Assembly: GCA_947628695.1 (NCBI GenBank)
Contig: CANRAV010000004.1
Coordinates: 57,517 to 121,516 of the forward strand
DNA: 64,000 nt
Reading direction: 5' to 3'
From: an uncultured Clostridia bacterium
GTDB lineage: Bacteria; Bacillota; Clostridia; Oscillospirales; CAG-382
In this document: positions 1-9,800 of the stretch, one piece after another
Layout of the letters: every line of letters begins with the position of its first letter
Numbering within the stretch: the stretch's first letter is position 1
Notes under the pieces: generated by a model
Databases searched by the model: none
The model's input: only the letters and a program-made list of their open reading frames with translations
What the model was told of the DNA's origin: nothing
Translations under genes and position numbers: made by a program

Positions 1-510
1 GTGCTTGTTGAGGTGTACGGCGAGGGCATCCTTCTTCTCGGCGACAGCGGCATGGGTAAAAGCGAAACGGCAATAGAGCTTGTCAAAAGGGGCCACAGGC
101 TTATCGCCGACGATTCCGTAGAGATAAAGCGCGTGTCTGCAAAGTCGCTTGTCGGTTCCGCACCGGAGCTTATAAGGCATTACGTTGAAATGCGCGGTAT
201 AGGCATAGTCGACATACGCCGTATCTTCGGCATGGGTGCGATAAAGCTAAGCGAAAAAATCGACCTCATAATCAATATAGAAAACTGGGTACAGGGCAAA
301 CAGTACGAAAGATTCGGCCTTGATGACGAGTACACGGAGATTCTCGGTATAAAGATACCTTCCATTACCGTTCCGATAACGCCCGGCAGGAATCTTGCCG
401 TAATCATAGAAATCGCTGCGATGAACCACCGCCAGAAGAAGATGGGCTACAACACCGCAGAGGAATTCAACAAAAAGCTTATGTCAATGTACGGCGAAGG
501 AAAAGACTGA
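1..510 (+). CDS. hprK: HPr kinase/phosphorylase, C-terminal part (5' end outside window)
   Basis: The 169 visible residues form the catalytic half of HprK/P, which phosphorylates and dephosphorylates HPr on serine for carbon catabolite control. The P-loop GDSGMGKSE lies near residues 14-22, followed by the [19 protein letters not shown] segment typical of the family, with a conserved MRGIGIVDI motif further on. The family is about 310 residues, so the N-terminal domain lies before base 1; the GTG at base 1 is an internal codon, not a start. The ROK kinase gene begins 2 nt after the stop, suggesting a sugar-metabolism operon. Family assignment is secure. Confidence 0.93.
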   Translation: MLVEVYGEGILLLGDSGMGKSETAIELVKRGHRLIADDSVEIKRVSAKSLVGSAPELIRHYVEMRGIGIVDIRRIFGMGAIKLSEKIDLIINIENWVQGKQYERFGLDDEYTEILGIKIPSITVPITPGRNLAVIIEIAAMNHRQKKMGYNTAEEFNKKLMSMYGEGKD

Positions 511-512
511 TT

Positions 513-1457
513 ATGTACACGATAGGGATTGACCTTGGCGGCACAGGTATTAAGGGCGGTTTGTGCGACGAAAACGGCAGCATAATATTCAGGACGAGCG
601 TTCCTACCGGAAAGGGTGTATCTGCGGACGATATTACGGATTCCATTGTCTCGATATGCCGCAGACTTATGAGCCTTTCGCACGGCGTCGAATACATCGG
701 CGTTGCCGTTCCCGGTACGGCAGACCTTGAAAACGGGAAGCTTGTCTTTTGCAACAACTTGCCGTTTTTAAACTATCCCTTGTTAGAGGAGCTTAAAAAG
801 CGCCTTCCGGACTGCCGGTTTTATATCGAAAACGACGCCAATGCGGCTGCTTTGGGCGAGGCGATGTGCGGCGGAGCAAAAGGATGCAGGGACATGGTTC
901 TTATAACACTCGGCACCGGCGTCGGCAGCGGCATTATTATAGACGGCAAGATCTTTTCCGGCTTCAATTATGCCGGCGGTGAGCTTGGTCACATGGTTGT
1001 AAACGCAGGCGGCAGGCAGTGCACCTGCGGCAGGCGCGGCTGTTGGGAGGCGTATTCCTCCGCAAGCGGGCTTATACGCTCCACTCTCGAAGCCATGAAC
1101 AGGCACAAAGAATCCGCACTGTGGGACGTTTGCGGCGGAAGCGAAGACAAGGTAGACGGTCAGACGGCCTTCAGGGCAGCGGACACAGGCGACAAAACGG
1201 CAAAATACGTTGTAAAGCAATACATTAAACACCTTGCCTGCGGCATTATCAACACCATAAACATACTTCAGCCGGAGGTTTTGTGCATAGGCGGCGGTAT
1301 ATCAAACGAAGGGGACAACCTCTTCCTTCCGCTTATAAAGGTGATAGAGAAAGAGCAGTATTCAAGGTACTGCGAGAAGAAGACAGAAATACGCATAGCC
1401 TCGCTTGGGAACGACGCCGGCATTATAGGCGCCGCAATGCTTGGCAGACAGAAATGA
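513..1457 (+). CDS. glk: ROK-family glucokinase
   Basis: A 314-residue sugar kinase, probably ATP:glucose 6-phosphotransferase feeding glycolysis. Visible are the N-terminal phosphate-binding motif DLGGTGIKGG, the catalytic region ENDANAAALGE, a GTGVGSGI nucleotide-binding segment, and the ROK zinc motif CTCGRRGCWEAYSS near residue 170. The length is normal for the family. The start ATG is preceded by an AAGGA-like site. It follows hprK by 2 nt, so the two are probably co-transcribed. Glucose as substrate is inferred from the family; N-acetylmannosamine or another hexose cannot be excluded. Confidence 0.9.
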   Translation: MYTIGIDLGGTGIKGGLCDENGSIIFRTSVPTGKGVSADDITDSIVSICRRLMSLSHGVEYIGVAVPGTADLENGKLVFCNNLPFLNYPLLEELKKRLPDCRFYIENDANAAALGEAMCGGAKGCRDMVLITLGTGVGSGIIIDGKIFSGFNYAGGELGHMVVNAGGRQCTCGRRGCWEAYSSASGLIRSTLEAMNRHKESALWDVCGGSEDKVDGQTAFRAADTGDKTAKYVVKQYIKHLACGIINTINILQPEVLCIGGGISNEGDNLFLPLIKVIEKEQYSRYCEKKTEIRIASLGNDAGIIGAAMLGRQK

Positions 1458-1494
1458 AAGGAGCGTGCCTATTCCGGGCACGGCTGCACATAGA

Positions 1495-3828
1495 ATGCAA
1501 AAAATTACAGAGCAAATTGAGATTATGACCTTGCCGACCATCGCGCTGCGCGGCATTGTCGTTTTTCCCAATATTGTTACAAGCTTTGAGATTGCAAGGA
1601 AGCAGTCGGTAAAAGCTTTAAAAACTGCGCAGGACGGCGACGGAAGGATATTCCTTGTAACTCAGGACGACCCTTCCATACTGGAGCCGAAGGCCAAAAA
1701 TCTTCAGTCCGTCGGTGTTATCGCAAAAATTGACCACAGCTTTAAGCTTCCGGACGGGAACATCCAGGTAATTGCCGAGGGTATTGCCAGGGCAGAGCTT
1801 AGGACTCTTGAGGAAGGCGACGGGGAGCTTGTAAGCACCGTTTATGTGCGCGAAATACAGTACGAGGAGATCGGCATAACAGAGCAGCTTGAAGCGATGA
1901 AGGACGCGTGGGCTGCATTGACCGAGTACCTTAAATATGCTCCCAACCGTTCAAAGGAAATAACCGACTCTGCGCGTTCCATAACCGACGCAGGCATGCT
2001 TGCGGACTTTTTTGCCTCTTCGTTCCTGATTAAGACCGAGGACAGGCAGGCCGTTCTCGACGTTTACGACCCCATTGAAAGGCTCAACAAGTTTACGTCT
2101 ATCATCAAGGCTGAGCTTGAGTACATGTACATAGACTCTGAAATTCAGAACAAGGTCAGGTCGACGCTTCAGAAAAATCAGAGGGACGCGTACCTGCGCG
2201 AGCAGCTTAGGGTCATCAGCTCGGAGCTTGGTAATTCCGACGAAGAAGGATACAGCGACGACGAGGAGCTTGTCGAAGCCATAAAAAGCCGGAATCTTCC
2301 GTTAGAGGTGCGCGCAAAGCTCATGAAAGAGGCTTCCAAAATCGCAAAAATGCCTTTCGGTTCGCAGGAAGCTACTGTCATAAGGAACTACATCGACGTG
2401 TGCCTTGAGCTGCCATGGAACAAATATTCTAAGGACAGGCTGGATGTTGAACGCGCAAGAAAGATACTTGAAAGCGACCACGACGGGCTTAAAAAGGTAA
2501 AAGAGCGCATACTGGAGTACATTGCCGTCAAGAAGCAGACAAAGGAGCTGGAGGGACAGATACTTTGCTTTGTCGGCCCTCCCGGCGTGGGCAAAACCTC
2601 TATAGCGCGGTCGATAGCGCGCGCTCTTAACAGGAAGTACGTGCGCATTGCCCTTGGCGGTGTGCGGGACGAAGCGGATATAAGGGGTCACAGAAAGACC
2701 TATGTGGCTTCTATGCCCGGGCGTATTGTCAACGGCCTGAAGCTTGCGGGCACCATGAACCCGGTGATGCTTCTCGACGAGATAGACAAGCTCGCGGTTG
2801 ACGCGCACGGCGACCCGTCTTCGGCACTGCTGGAGGTTTTGGACTCCGAACAGAACAAAACCTTCCGCGACCACTTTATAGAGCTGCCCATTGACCTTTC
2901 AAAGTGCCTTTTCATCACTACCGCGAACAGCGTGGAAACCATACCGGACGCACTTCTTGACAGGCTTGAGATAATACAAATGGACAGCTATTCCGAAGAA
3001 GAGAAGCTGTCCATAGCAAAGAACCACCTTATACCGAAGCAGCTGAAGAAGCACGGGCTTACAAAAAAGGCTCTGCGCTTTACAGACGGCGGCATAAAGC
3101 TGCTTATAAACTCCTACACAAAGGAAGCCGGCGTAAGGTCGCTTGAGCGTGAAATTGCAAACATATGCCGCAAGGTGACCATGCTTTACATAAGCGGTAA
3201 CGACAAAACTTTTACGGCTGACGAAGCGCTTATAAAGTCACTCCTGGGGGCAGAGCATTTTACCCCCGACAGGATCTACAGCGAAAACGAGGTAGGCGTT
3301 GTAAACGGCTTGGCGTGGACGTCTCTGGGTGGGGAAATGCTTCGCATAGAGGCACTGTCAATGCCGGGAAGCGGGAAGCTGGAGCTTACCGGGAATCTGG
3401 GCGACGTCATGAAGGAGTCGGCAAAGGCTGCAATTAGCTATATACGCGCTAACAGCGAGTATTTGGGCGTTGACGCGTCTTTTACCGAAAAAAGGGACAT
3501 CCACGTTCACGTGCCTGAGGGGGCAGTTCCGAAGGATGGGCCAAGTGCCGGCATCAGCATATGCACGGCTCTTGTTTCCGTGCTGTCACGCAGGGCCGTA
3601 AAGCAAAGCATAGCAATGACGGGGGAGCTGACTCTTACCGGCCGGGTTTTGAAAATCGGCGGACTTAAGGAAAAGTCCATGGCGGCATACAAGGCGGGTG
3701 TAAGCACCGTTATAATACCGGCCGAGAATTTGCCGGACGTTGAAGAATTTGACAGCGAAATAAAGGCCGCTTTAAATTTTGTGCCTGTAAAGAGCTTTTC
3801 CGAAGTGGCGTCTCTTGCTCTTGAGTAG
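1495..3828 (+). CDS. lon: ATP-dependent Lon protease
   Basis: A LonA-type AAA+ serine protease that degrades misfolded and regulatory proteins in the cytosol. Order: N-terminal substrate-binding domain (TLPTIALRGIVVFPN near the start), coiled helical region, AAA+ module with Walker A GPPGVGKTS at about residue 361, and a C-terminal protease domain with the Ser-Lys dyad: Ser684 in DGPSAGI and Lys727 in GGLKEK. The start is uncertain. ATG 1495 is used here; a good AAAGGAG lies at 1457-1463 but is only 1 nt before an in-frame GTG at 1465, and ATG 1525 is also possible. The reading frame is open back into the end of glk, so the two genes are tightly linked. Confidence 0.94.
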   Translation: MQKITEQIEIMTLPTIALRGIVVFPNIVTSFEIARKQSVKALKTAQDGDGRIFLVTQDDPSILEPKAKNLQSVGVIAKIDHSFKLPDGNIQVIAEGIARAELRTLEEGDGELVSTVYVREIQYEEIGITEQLEAMKDAWAALTEYLKYAPNRSKEITDSARSITDAGMLADFFASSFLIKTEDRQAVLDVYDPIERLNKFTSIIKAELEYMYIDSEIQNKVRSTLQKNQRDAYLREQLRVISSELGNSDEEGYSDDEELVEAIKSRNLPLEVRAKLMKEASKIAKMPFGSQEATVIRNYIDVCLELPWNKYSKDRLDVERARKILESDHDGLKKVKERILEYIAVKKQTKELEGQILCFVGPPGVGKTSIARSIARALNRKYVRIALGGVRDEADIRGHRKTYVASMPGRIVNGLKLAGTMNPVMLLDEIDKLAVDAHGDPSSALLEVLDSEQNKTFRDHFIELPIDLSKCLFITTANSVETIPDALLDRLEIIQMDSYSEEEKLSIAKNHLIPKQLKKHGLTKKALRFTDGGIKLLINSYTKEAGVRSLEREIANICRKVTMLYISGNDKTFTADEALIKSLLGAEHFTPDRIYSENEVGVVNGLAWTSLGGEMLRIEALSMPGSGKLELTGNLGDVMKESAKAAISYIRANSEYLGVDASFTEKRDIHVHVPEGAVPKDGPSAGISICTALVSVLSRRAVKQSIAMTGELTLTGRVLKIGGLKEKSMAAYKAGVSTVIIPAENLPDVEEFDSEIKAALNFVPVKSFSEVASLALE

Positions 3829-3843
3829 AAGGAGAGTTTGCGC

Positions 3844-4452
3844 ATGAATATGGTTTTCGGCGGGCTTAATCTGCACAATACGGAGCTTGCGGTCACCGCA
3901 GGTCTTCCCGGCCAGCTTATAAAGCAAGGCCTTCCGCAGGTGGCGTTTTCCGGCCGCTCGAATGTGGGGAAAAGCTCGCTTATAAATTCGATCCTCTGCA
4001 GAAAAAAGCTTGCCCGTGTCAGCTCCGAGCCGGGGAAGACGATAACCGTAAATTACTATCTCGTTGACAAAAAGCTTTACCTTGTCGATCTGCCGGGCTA
4101 TGGCTATGCCCGCAGAAGCAAGTCGGACATTGCGCGCTGGTCGCGGCTGACACAGGGGTATTTTGAAAGCAATTCGGCAATAAAGCTTGTTTTGCAGCTT
4201 GTAGATTCACGCGTCGGGATAACCGACGACGACAGGGTGATGCTGGAGTGGCTTTCTCACTACTCGGTGCCGTATATTGTTGTCGTCACCAAGTGCGACA
4301 AGCCAAATAAAACGCAGCTTGCGAAAAGCGTCGGGAGGATAGTAAACGACCCGTCTGTCATGCCGGGGACGCAGTGCGTGCTGTATTCGTCTTTAAAGGG
4401 ACTGGGCAGAGAGGCCCTTATAGAGAGTGTTGTTGAGAGGGTGATTAACTGA
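3844..4452 (+). CDS. engB: Ribosome biogenesis GTP-binding protein EngB/YsxC
   Basis: A 202-residue small GTPase needed for assembly of the large ribosomal subunit. G1 GRSNVGKSSL, G3 DLPGYG and G4 TKCDK are all present in order. The ATG at 3844 has GGAG at 3831-3834 at proper spacing; the TTG at 3838 is less likely. Lying directly behind lon is the common Firmicutes lon-engB order. lysA starts 1 nt after its stop. Confidence 0.95.
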   Translation: MNMVFGGLNLHNTELAVTAGLPGQLIKQGLPQVAFSGRSNVGKSSLINSILCRKKLARVSSEPGKTITVNYYLVDKKLYLVDLPGYGYARRSKSDIARWSRLTQGYFESNSAIKLVLQLVDSRVGITDDDRVMLEWLSHYSVPYIVVVTKCDKPNKTQLAKSVGRIVNDPSVMPGTQCVLYSSLKGLGREALIESVVERVIN

Positions 4453-4453
4453 T

Positions 4454-5749
4454 ATGCTTCATAAAAACTTGTCTGTAAACGATAACGGCCATTTGGCGAT
4501 AGCGGGCTTTGACACCGTAGAGCTTGCAAAAAAATACAAAACGCCGCTTTACGTGCTTGACACCGACAGTGTGTACGAAAGCTGCGTTAAGTATAAAACG
4601 CTGATAAGCAAATATTTTGCCGAGGGAAGCAAGCCGCTTTTCGCAAGCAAGGCGCTTTCCTGTACGGAGATTTACAGAATTGCGGAAAAAGCGGGAATAG
4701 GCATAGACGTTGTCTCCGGCGGGGAAATATACACCGCAAAGAAAGCGGGTTTTCCGCTTAAAAACGCGTATTTCCACGGAAATAACAAAACCGACGCGGA
4801 CATTGCCTTTGCGCTTGACTGCGGCGTCGGCTGCTTTGTGGTTGACAATACCGAGGAGATAAACGCACTTCAGGCGGAGGCGGAGCGTCGGGGCATTTCC
4901 GTCCGTGTGATGCTTCGCGTCAGCCCCGGCATAGACCCGCACACGCACAAGGCTGTGGTCACAGGCTCCGTCGACTCTAAGTTCGGTATAGCAATAGAAA
5001 CCGGCCAGGCGCTTGAAGCGATAAAGCTTATATCGGGATGCAAAAATCTCCTGCTTGAGGGGCTGCATTGCCACATAGGCTCGCAGATCTTTGAATACGA
5101 CCCATTTGCGGAAGCCGCGGCGGTGCTTATACGCTTTGTTTCCGAGGTCAAGGCAAAGCTCCGCATATCCGTTAATGCATTAAACCTTGGCGGAGGCTTC
5201 GGTGTGCGGTACACCGATGAAGACCCAGAATTTGACTACGAGGCTGTCCTTTCAAAGATCTCCGCATCGATAAAGAAAAGCTGTGCCGAATGCGGCGTGG
5301 AAGAGCCGAAGATATACTTTGAACCCGGCCGTTCCATAGTGGCGGCTGCCGGACTTACGCTTTACACCGTAGGCTCCTTCAAGACCATAAAGGGCTACAA
5401 GTCCTACGTTTCCATAGACGGCGGCATGCCGGACAACCCGCGCTATGCGCTTTATCAATCAAAATACACCTGCCTTATTGCAAATAAAGCAGGTGAAGAA
5501 AAAAGCGTATGCGCAACCGTTGCCGGCAGGTGCTGCGAAAGCGGCGACCTCATACAGGAGGACGTCAAGCTTCAGCACTGCGAGCGCGGGGACATACTTG
5601 CCGTTCTCGTAACCGGTGCGTACAACTATTCAATGGCATCAAACTACAACCGCCTGCCAAGGCCGGCGATGGTTGCAGTCGGCAGGGAAGGCGACCGCGT
5701 TATAATAAAGCGTGAAAGCTATGAAGACCTTGTCAGAAACGATATTTGA
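4454..5749 (+). CDS. lysA: Diaminopimelate decarboxylase
   Basis: A 431-residue PLP-dependent fold-III decarboxylase that makes L-lysine from meso-diaminopimelate. The PLP lysine is Lys66 in LFASKAL; HCHIGSQI, the glycine-rich NLGGGFGVRY, the EPGRS motif, CCESGD and GAYNYSMASNYN are all visible and in family order. The length is typical. It is coupled to engB by 1 nt spacing. Its 3' end overlaps the convergent pseudouridine synthase gene by 17 nt, and no separate terminator fits between them. Confidence 0.94.
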   Translation: MLHKNLSVNDNGHLAIAGFDTVELAKKYKTPLYVLDTDSVYESCVKYKTLISKYFAEGSKPLFASKALSCTEIYRIAEKAGIGIDVVSGGEIYTAKKAGFPLKNAYFHGNNKTDADIAFALDCGVGCFVVDNTEEINALQAEAERRGISVRVMLRVSPGIDPHTHKAVVTGSVDSKFGIAIETGQALEAIKLISGCKNLLLEGLHCHIGSQIFEYDPFAEAAAVLIRFVSEVKAKLRISVNALNLGGGFGVRYTDEDPEFDYEAVLSKISASIKKSCAECGVEEPKIYFEPGRSIVAAAGLTLYTVGSFKTIKGYKSYVSIDGGMPDNPRYALYQSKYTCLIANKAGEEKSVCATVAGRCCESGDLIQEDVKLQHCERGDILAVLVTGAYNYSMASNYNRLPRPAMVAVGREGDRVIIKRESYEDLVRNDI

Positions 5750-6686
5750 AAAGCTTTAAAAAATCCGGTTTCGACGCGTAAAACTCCTTACCGTCGAGGT
5801 AGGAGAGGCTGTCCTTTTCGGACCGCAAAAACTCAATTCTGTAAGCACACAAAGACTGGTGGCAAAATCCCTGCCGCCTGTCTTTTTTGTTTACGGCGTA
5901 TTTACCGTCGCCAAGCAGCGGATATCCCGCACCGGCAAGCTGCGCACGTATCTGGTGCGTCCTGCCCGTCACAAGCTCTGCAAGCACAAGGGACAAGCCG
6001 TTTTGGCTTTCAAGAACTTTGTACTTGGTAACGGCTTCCTTCTCGTCTGCGCTCGTCTTTTTGCCGCTTAAATAAACACGGTTTGCACCGCTGTCCTTCG
6101 ATAAAAAGCCTCTAAGCGTCCCCTCCTTCGGCTGCGGCGTGCCGTGCACGGCCGCAAGGTATTGCTTTTTGACAAGGCGTTTCTTAATCCTGAGGTTCAT
6201 GTCCCTAAGCGCGTCCCCGGTTTTCGCCGCAATGACAAGCCCGCAGGTGTTGCGGTCAATGCGGTTGCAAAGTGCAGGCGCAAACGCCCCTCCGGGGGTG
6301 TACTCCCCCTTCTCGGAGAGATAGGCCTTTATGTGGTTTATAAGCGTGTTGTAGCCTTCCTTGTCGTCGGAGTGGCATATAAGCCCGGCCGGCTTGTCTG
6401 CAATTATTATGTTTTCGTCCTCATATACTACCTTTAAGTCCGGCTTTATGTGCGTGTATGCGGTCTCCTCCGCCGTCTCCGCAAAAAACTCCTCCGGTAT
6501 GTAGCAGCTTAGCACGTCGCCTGCGGAAACGAAGTCGGACGGTGCAGCCTTCTTACCGTTAAGCTTAATCCTCTTTGTCCTTAAATACTTGTACGCAAGC
6601 GACTGCGGCATCGTCTTAAAGCGCTTTAAAAGGTATTTGTCTATTCGCTGTCCGCCCTCGTTTGCCGTAACCGTAAGTTCCTTCAT
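5733..6686 (-). CDS. RluA-family 23S rRNA pseudouridine synthase
   Basis: A 317-residue RNA modification enzyme. An N-terminal S4-like RNA-binding domain (GQRIDKYLLKRF, then KRIKLNGKKA) is followed by the catalytic domain with NRIDRNTCGL, where the Asp is the catalytic residue of the RluA class (usual form RLDxxTSGL), and VTGRTHQIRAQLA further on. The target uridine cannot be told from sequence; RluC or RluD-like roles are both possible. It is transcribed away from the TIR operon by its own promoter at 6704-6732. Confidence 0.9.
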   Translation of the reverse strand: MKELTVTANEGGQRIDKYLLKRFKTMPQSLAYKYLRTKRIKLNGKKAAPSDFVSAGDVLSCYIPEEFFAETAEETAYTHIKPDLKVVYEDENIIIADKPAGLICHSDDKEGYNTLINHIKAYLSEKGEYTPGGAFAPALCNRIDRNTCGLVIAAKTGDALRDMNLRIKKRLVKKQYLAAVHGTPQPKEGTLRGFLSKDSGANRVYLSGKKTSADEKEAVTKYKVLESQNGLSLVLAELVTGRTHQIRAQLAGAGYPLLGDGKYAVNKKDRRQGFCHQSLCAYRIEFLRSEKDSLSYLDGKEFYASKPDFLKLFKYRF

Positions 6687-6703
6687 GAAAAATCACCTTC
6701 TGT

Positions 6704-6732
6704 ATTATAACAGCTGAAAGCTTCAAATGCAA
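6704..6732 (-). promoter_or_regulatory. Predicted sigma-A promoter of the pseudouridine synthase gene
   Basis: On the minus strand: -35 TTGCAT (6727-6732), 17 nt spacer, perfect -10 TATAAT (6704-6709), about 20 nt before the ATG at 6686. Confidence 0.7.
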
Positions 6733-6783
6733 GCCCGGCTCTTTTCCGCATTGAAAATCGGTGTGCATTTTTCGTCAAATCTA

Positions 6784-6812
6784 TTGAAATTGTTACAATT
6801 TTGTGTTAAATT
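6784..6812 (+). promoter_or_regulatory. Possible promoter of the TIR-SIR2-SPFH operon
   Basis: TTGAAA at 6784-6789 and TAAATT at 6807-6812 with a 17 nt spacer, in an AT-rich stretch 60 nt before the first TIR gene. The -10 is imperfect (4 of 6). No operator-like palindrome is evident, so regulation is unknown. Confidence 0.45.
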
Positions 6813-6872
6813 ATAGCTTGTATAAGTCTAAAAGTTTGCAAAAAATTTAAAGCGTAAAAGGAGCATGTGTAT

Positions 6873-9800
6873 ATGTCTGTTTTTAAGTGCAAAATGTGTG
6901 GGGGAACACTTGAGGTTAATCCGGGAGAGAGCGTAGCGGTTTGCGAGTACTGCGGCACAAAGCAGACGCTGCCGAGGCTTGACGACGACCGCCGCGCAAA
7001 TCTTTACGACCGTGCGGGGCATTTCCGCCGCAACAACGAATACGACAAGGCAGCAGCCATCTACGAACAGATACTTGAAGGCGACAACACCGACGCAGAG
7101 GCTTACTGGTCGCTTGTCCTATGCCGTTACGGTATCGAGTACGTGGAGGATCCCGCGGCGCACAAGCGAATTCCTACCGTAAACAGGGCGCAGTTCACCT
7201 CCGTTCTTGCCGACGAAGACTATAAATCCGCCATAAAATACGCGGACACGGCAAGCCGCGGGGTTTACGAAGCGGAAGCGCGCACAATAGACGAGATACA
7301 AAGGGGCATCCTTGCCATATCGCAGAAGGAAGAGCCCTTTGACATATTCATTTGCTACAAAGAAACAGACGCAAGCGGCAGGAGGACGCCCGACAGCGTC
7401 CTTGCAAACGAACTGTACCACCAGCTGACAAAAGAGGGCTTTAAGGTCTTCTTCTCCCGCATAACGCTGGAGGATAAGCTCGGCACGGCTTACGAACCCT
7501 ACATATTCGCAGCTCTCAACTCCGCAAATGTGATGGTTGTTCTCGGCACAAAGCAGGAGTACTTCAACGCCGTCTGGGTTAAAAACGAGTGGAGCCGTTA
7601 TCTCTCCCTTGTCAAGAAGAGCGGCGGCGAAAAGCTCCTTATCCCCGCATACCGGGACATGGACCCCTACGACCTGCCGGAGGAGTTCTCGCACCTTCAG
7701 GCGCAGGACATGGCGAAGCTCGGCTTTATGCAGGACCTTATACACGGCATAAAGAAGATAGTGTCACCGGAGGCGAAGAGCATTCCCCAAAGCGAAACGG
7801 TCGTTGTCGGTGCAGCAAACGCATCCACAGCTCCGCTTCTTGAAAGAGTCGCCATCTTCTTGGAAGACGGAAAGTGGCAGGACGCCAACACCTACTGCGA
7901 AAAGGTTCTCGACATCGACCCGAAGAACGCAGAGGCATACCTCGGCAAGCTTATGGCGGAGCTTAAGGTCGGAAGACGCGAAGACCTTAAAAACTGCGAA
8001 GAGCCCTTCGACAGCCTTGACAACTTCGGCAAGGTCATCCGTTTCGGCGACAAAATGCTTGCGGCGGAGATGAACGGTTATATCGATTTCATAAACGAGC
8101 GCAAAGAAAACGCCCGGCTGGAAGGCATTTACATCGACATCAAAAAAGCCATGCAGTCTGCGCAGACAGAATCGGACTATTTAAATACAGCCGAAGAATT
8201 TAAATCGATTTCCGGGTATAAGGACGCGTCCGACCTTGCAGAGCAGTGCGTTAAGCTCGCAAGTAATGCAAGGAAAGACGCCATACTTGCCCAAGGGAAA
8301 AGACTACTGGCGGAAGATGATGTTTCGGAATGCGAAAAAGCCATAACTTATTTCGAGAATATACGCGGCTGGAAGGACGCGGATGAAAAAGCCGAGCTGT
8401 GCCGCAAACGAATAGATGAACTAAAAGAAAAAGCCGAACAAGAGCGCTTGGAACGCGAACGCCGCGCGGAGGAAGAGCGCTTGAGAAATGAGAGGCTTGC
8501 CAAGCGCAACAAAAAAATAGCGGCTATCGCAACACCGATTATTTGTGCGGCTATTATCTTTTCTGTCGTGCTTGAAACGGTCATAATCCCTAATGTCAAG
8601 TATAATAAAGCGCTAAACCTGATGAAGTCGGAAAAGTACGAGGAAGCAATTTCTGCCTTTCAGGCTATGGACGGCTACAAGGACAGCGTGGAAAAAATCG
8701 AAGAATGCAAATTTGCTCTTACAGACATAGATTATAATGCTGCGCTTGAGTTGATGAATGCAGAAAAATATGATGAAGCGATCGCCGCATTTAATGCGCT
8801 TAACGGCTTCAAGGACAGCAGAGATAAGGTAAACGAATGCGAAAATGCCATTAATGATATCGCATACAATGCTGCGGTTGAATTGATGAATGCAGGAAAA
8901 TATGACGAAGCAGTTTCGGCATTTGAAGCGCTGAACGGCTACAAAGACAGCAATGATAAGATAAACGAATGCAAAAACTGCATTAACGATATCGCATACA
9001 ATGCTGCGCTTGAATTGATGAATGCAGAAAAATATGAAGAGGCAATTTCGGCATTTGAAGAGCTGAACGGCTACAAAGACAGCAATGATAAGATAAACGA
9101 ATGCGAAAATTCCATTAATGATATCGAATACAATGCTGCGCTTGTATTGATGAATGACGGCAAATATGAGGAAGCAATTACTGCATTTAGTGCGCTTGAA
9201 GGCTATAAAGACAGTGCTAAAAAGGTAATTGAAATCCATGACATCGAATACAATGCCGTCTTCACAAATCAAAAGGACGGCTTAAAAGAAATATCCGTCG
9301 GGAAAACAATAAAGTTTGGATTATATGAGCAGGATAACTACAAGTCAAACGGAAAAGAGGAGATAGAGTGGAAAGTACTTACAGTTGAAAACGGAAAGGC
9401 GCTTTTAATTAGTAAGTACGCACTTGACTGCGTGCAGTATAATACCGAATATACGGATGTAACATGGGAAACTTGCAGTCTTAGAAAATGGCTTAACAAT
9501 CATTTTCTTAATGAGTCATTCGGAACAAATCATAAAAACTTAATTTCTTTAACTAACGTATCTGCTGATAAAAACCCAAGCTATGATACTAATCAGGGAA
9601 ATGCAACACAAGACAAGGTTTTTCTTCTAAGTATAAACGAAGCGAATAAATACTTCGACAACGATGATTCAAGGATATGCGCAACCACAGCATACGCGAA
9701 GGCACAGGGGGCGTGGACAAACAGAAGGTCAAGCGGCGAAGCAGCCTGCTGGTGGTGGCTGCGGTCGCCTGGCTCTGATCAGTGCAGCGCCGCTGGCGTC

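Noticed and set aside
8601..9247. Regular repeats that could suggest a CRISPR array
   Set aside because: The whole period is coding and similar throughout, with no unique spacers; it is a protein repeat. No cas gene is in the window.
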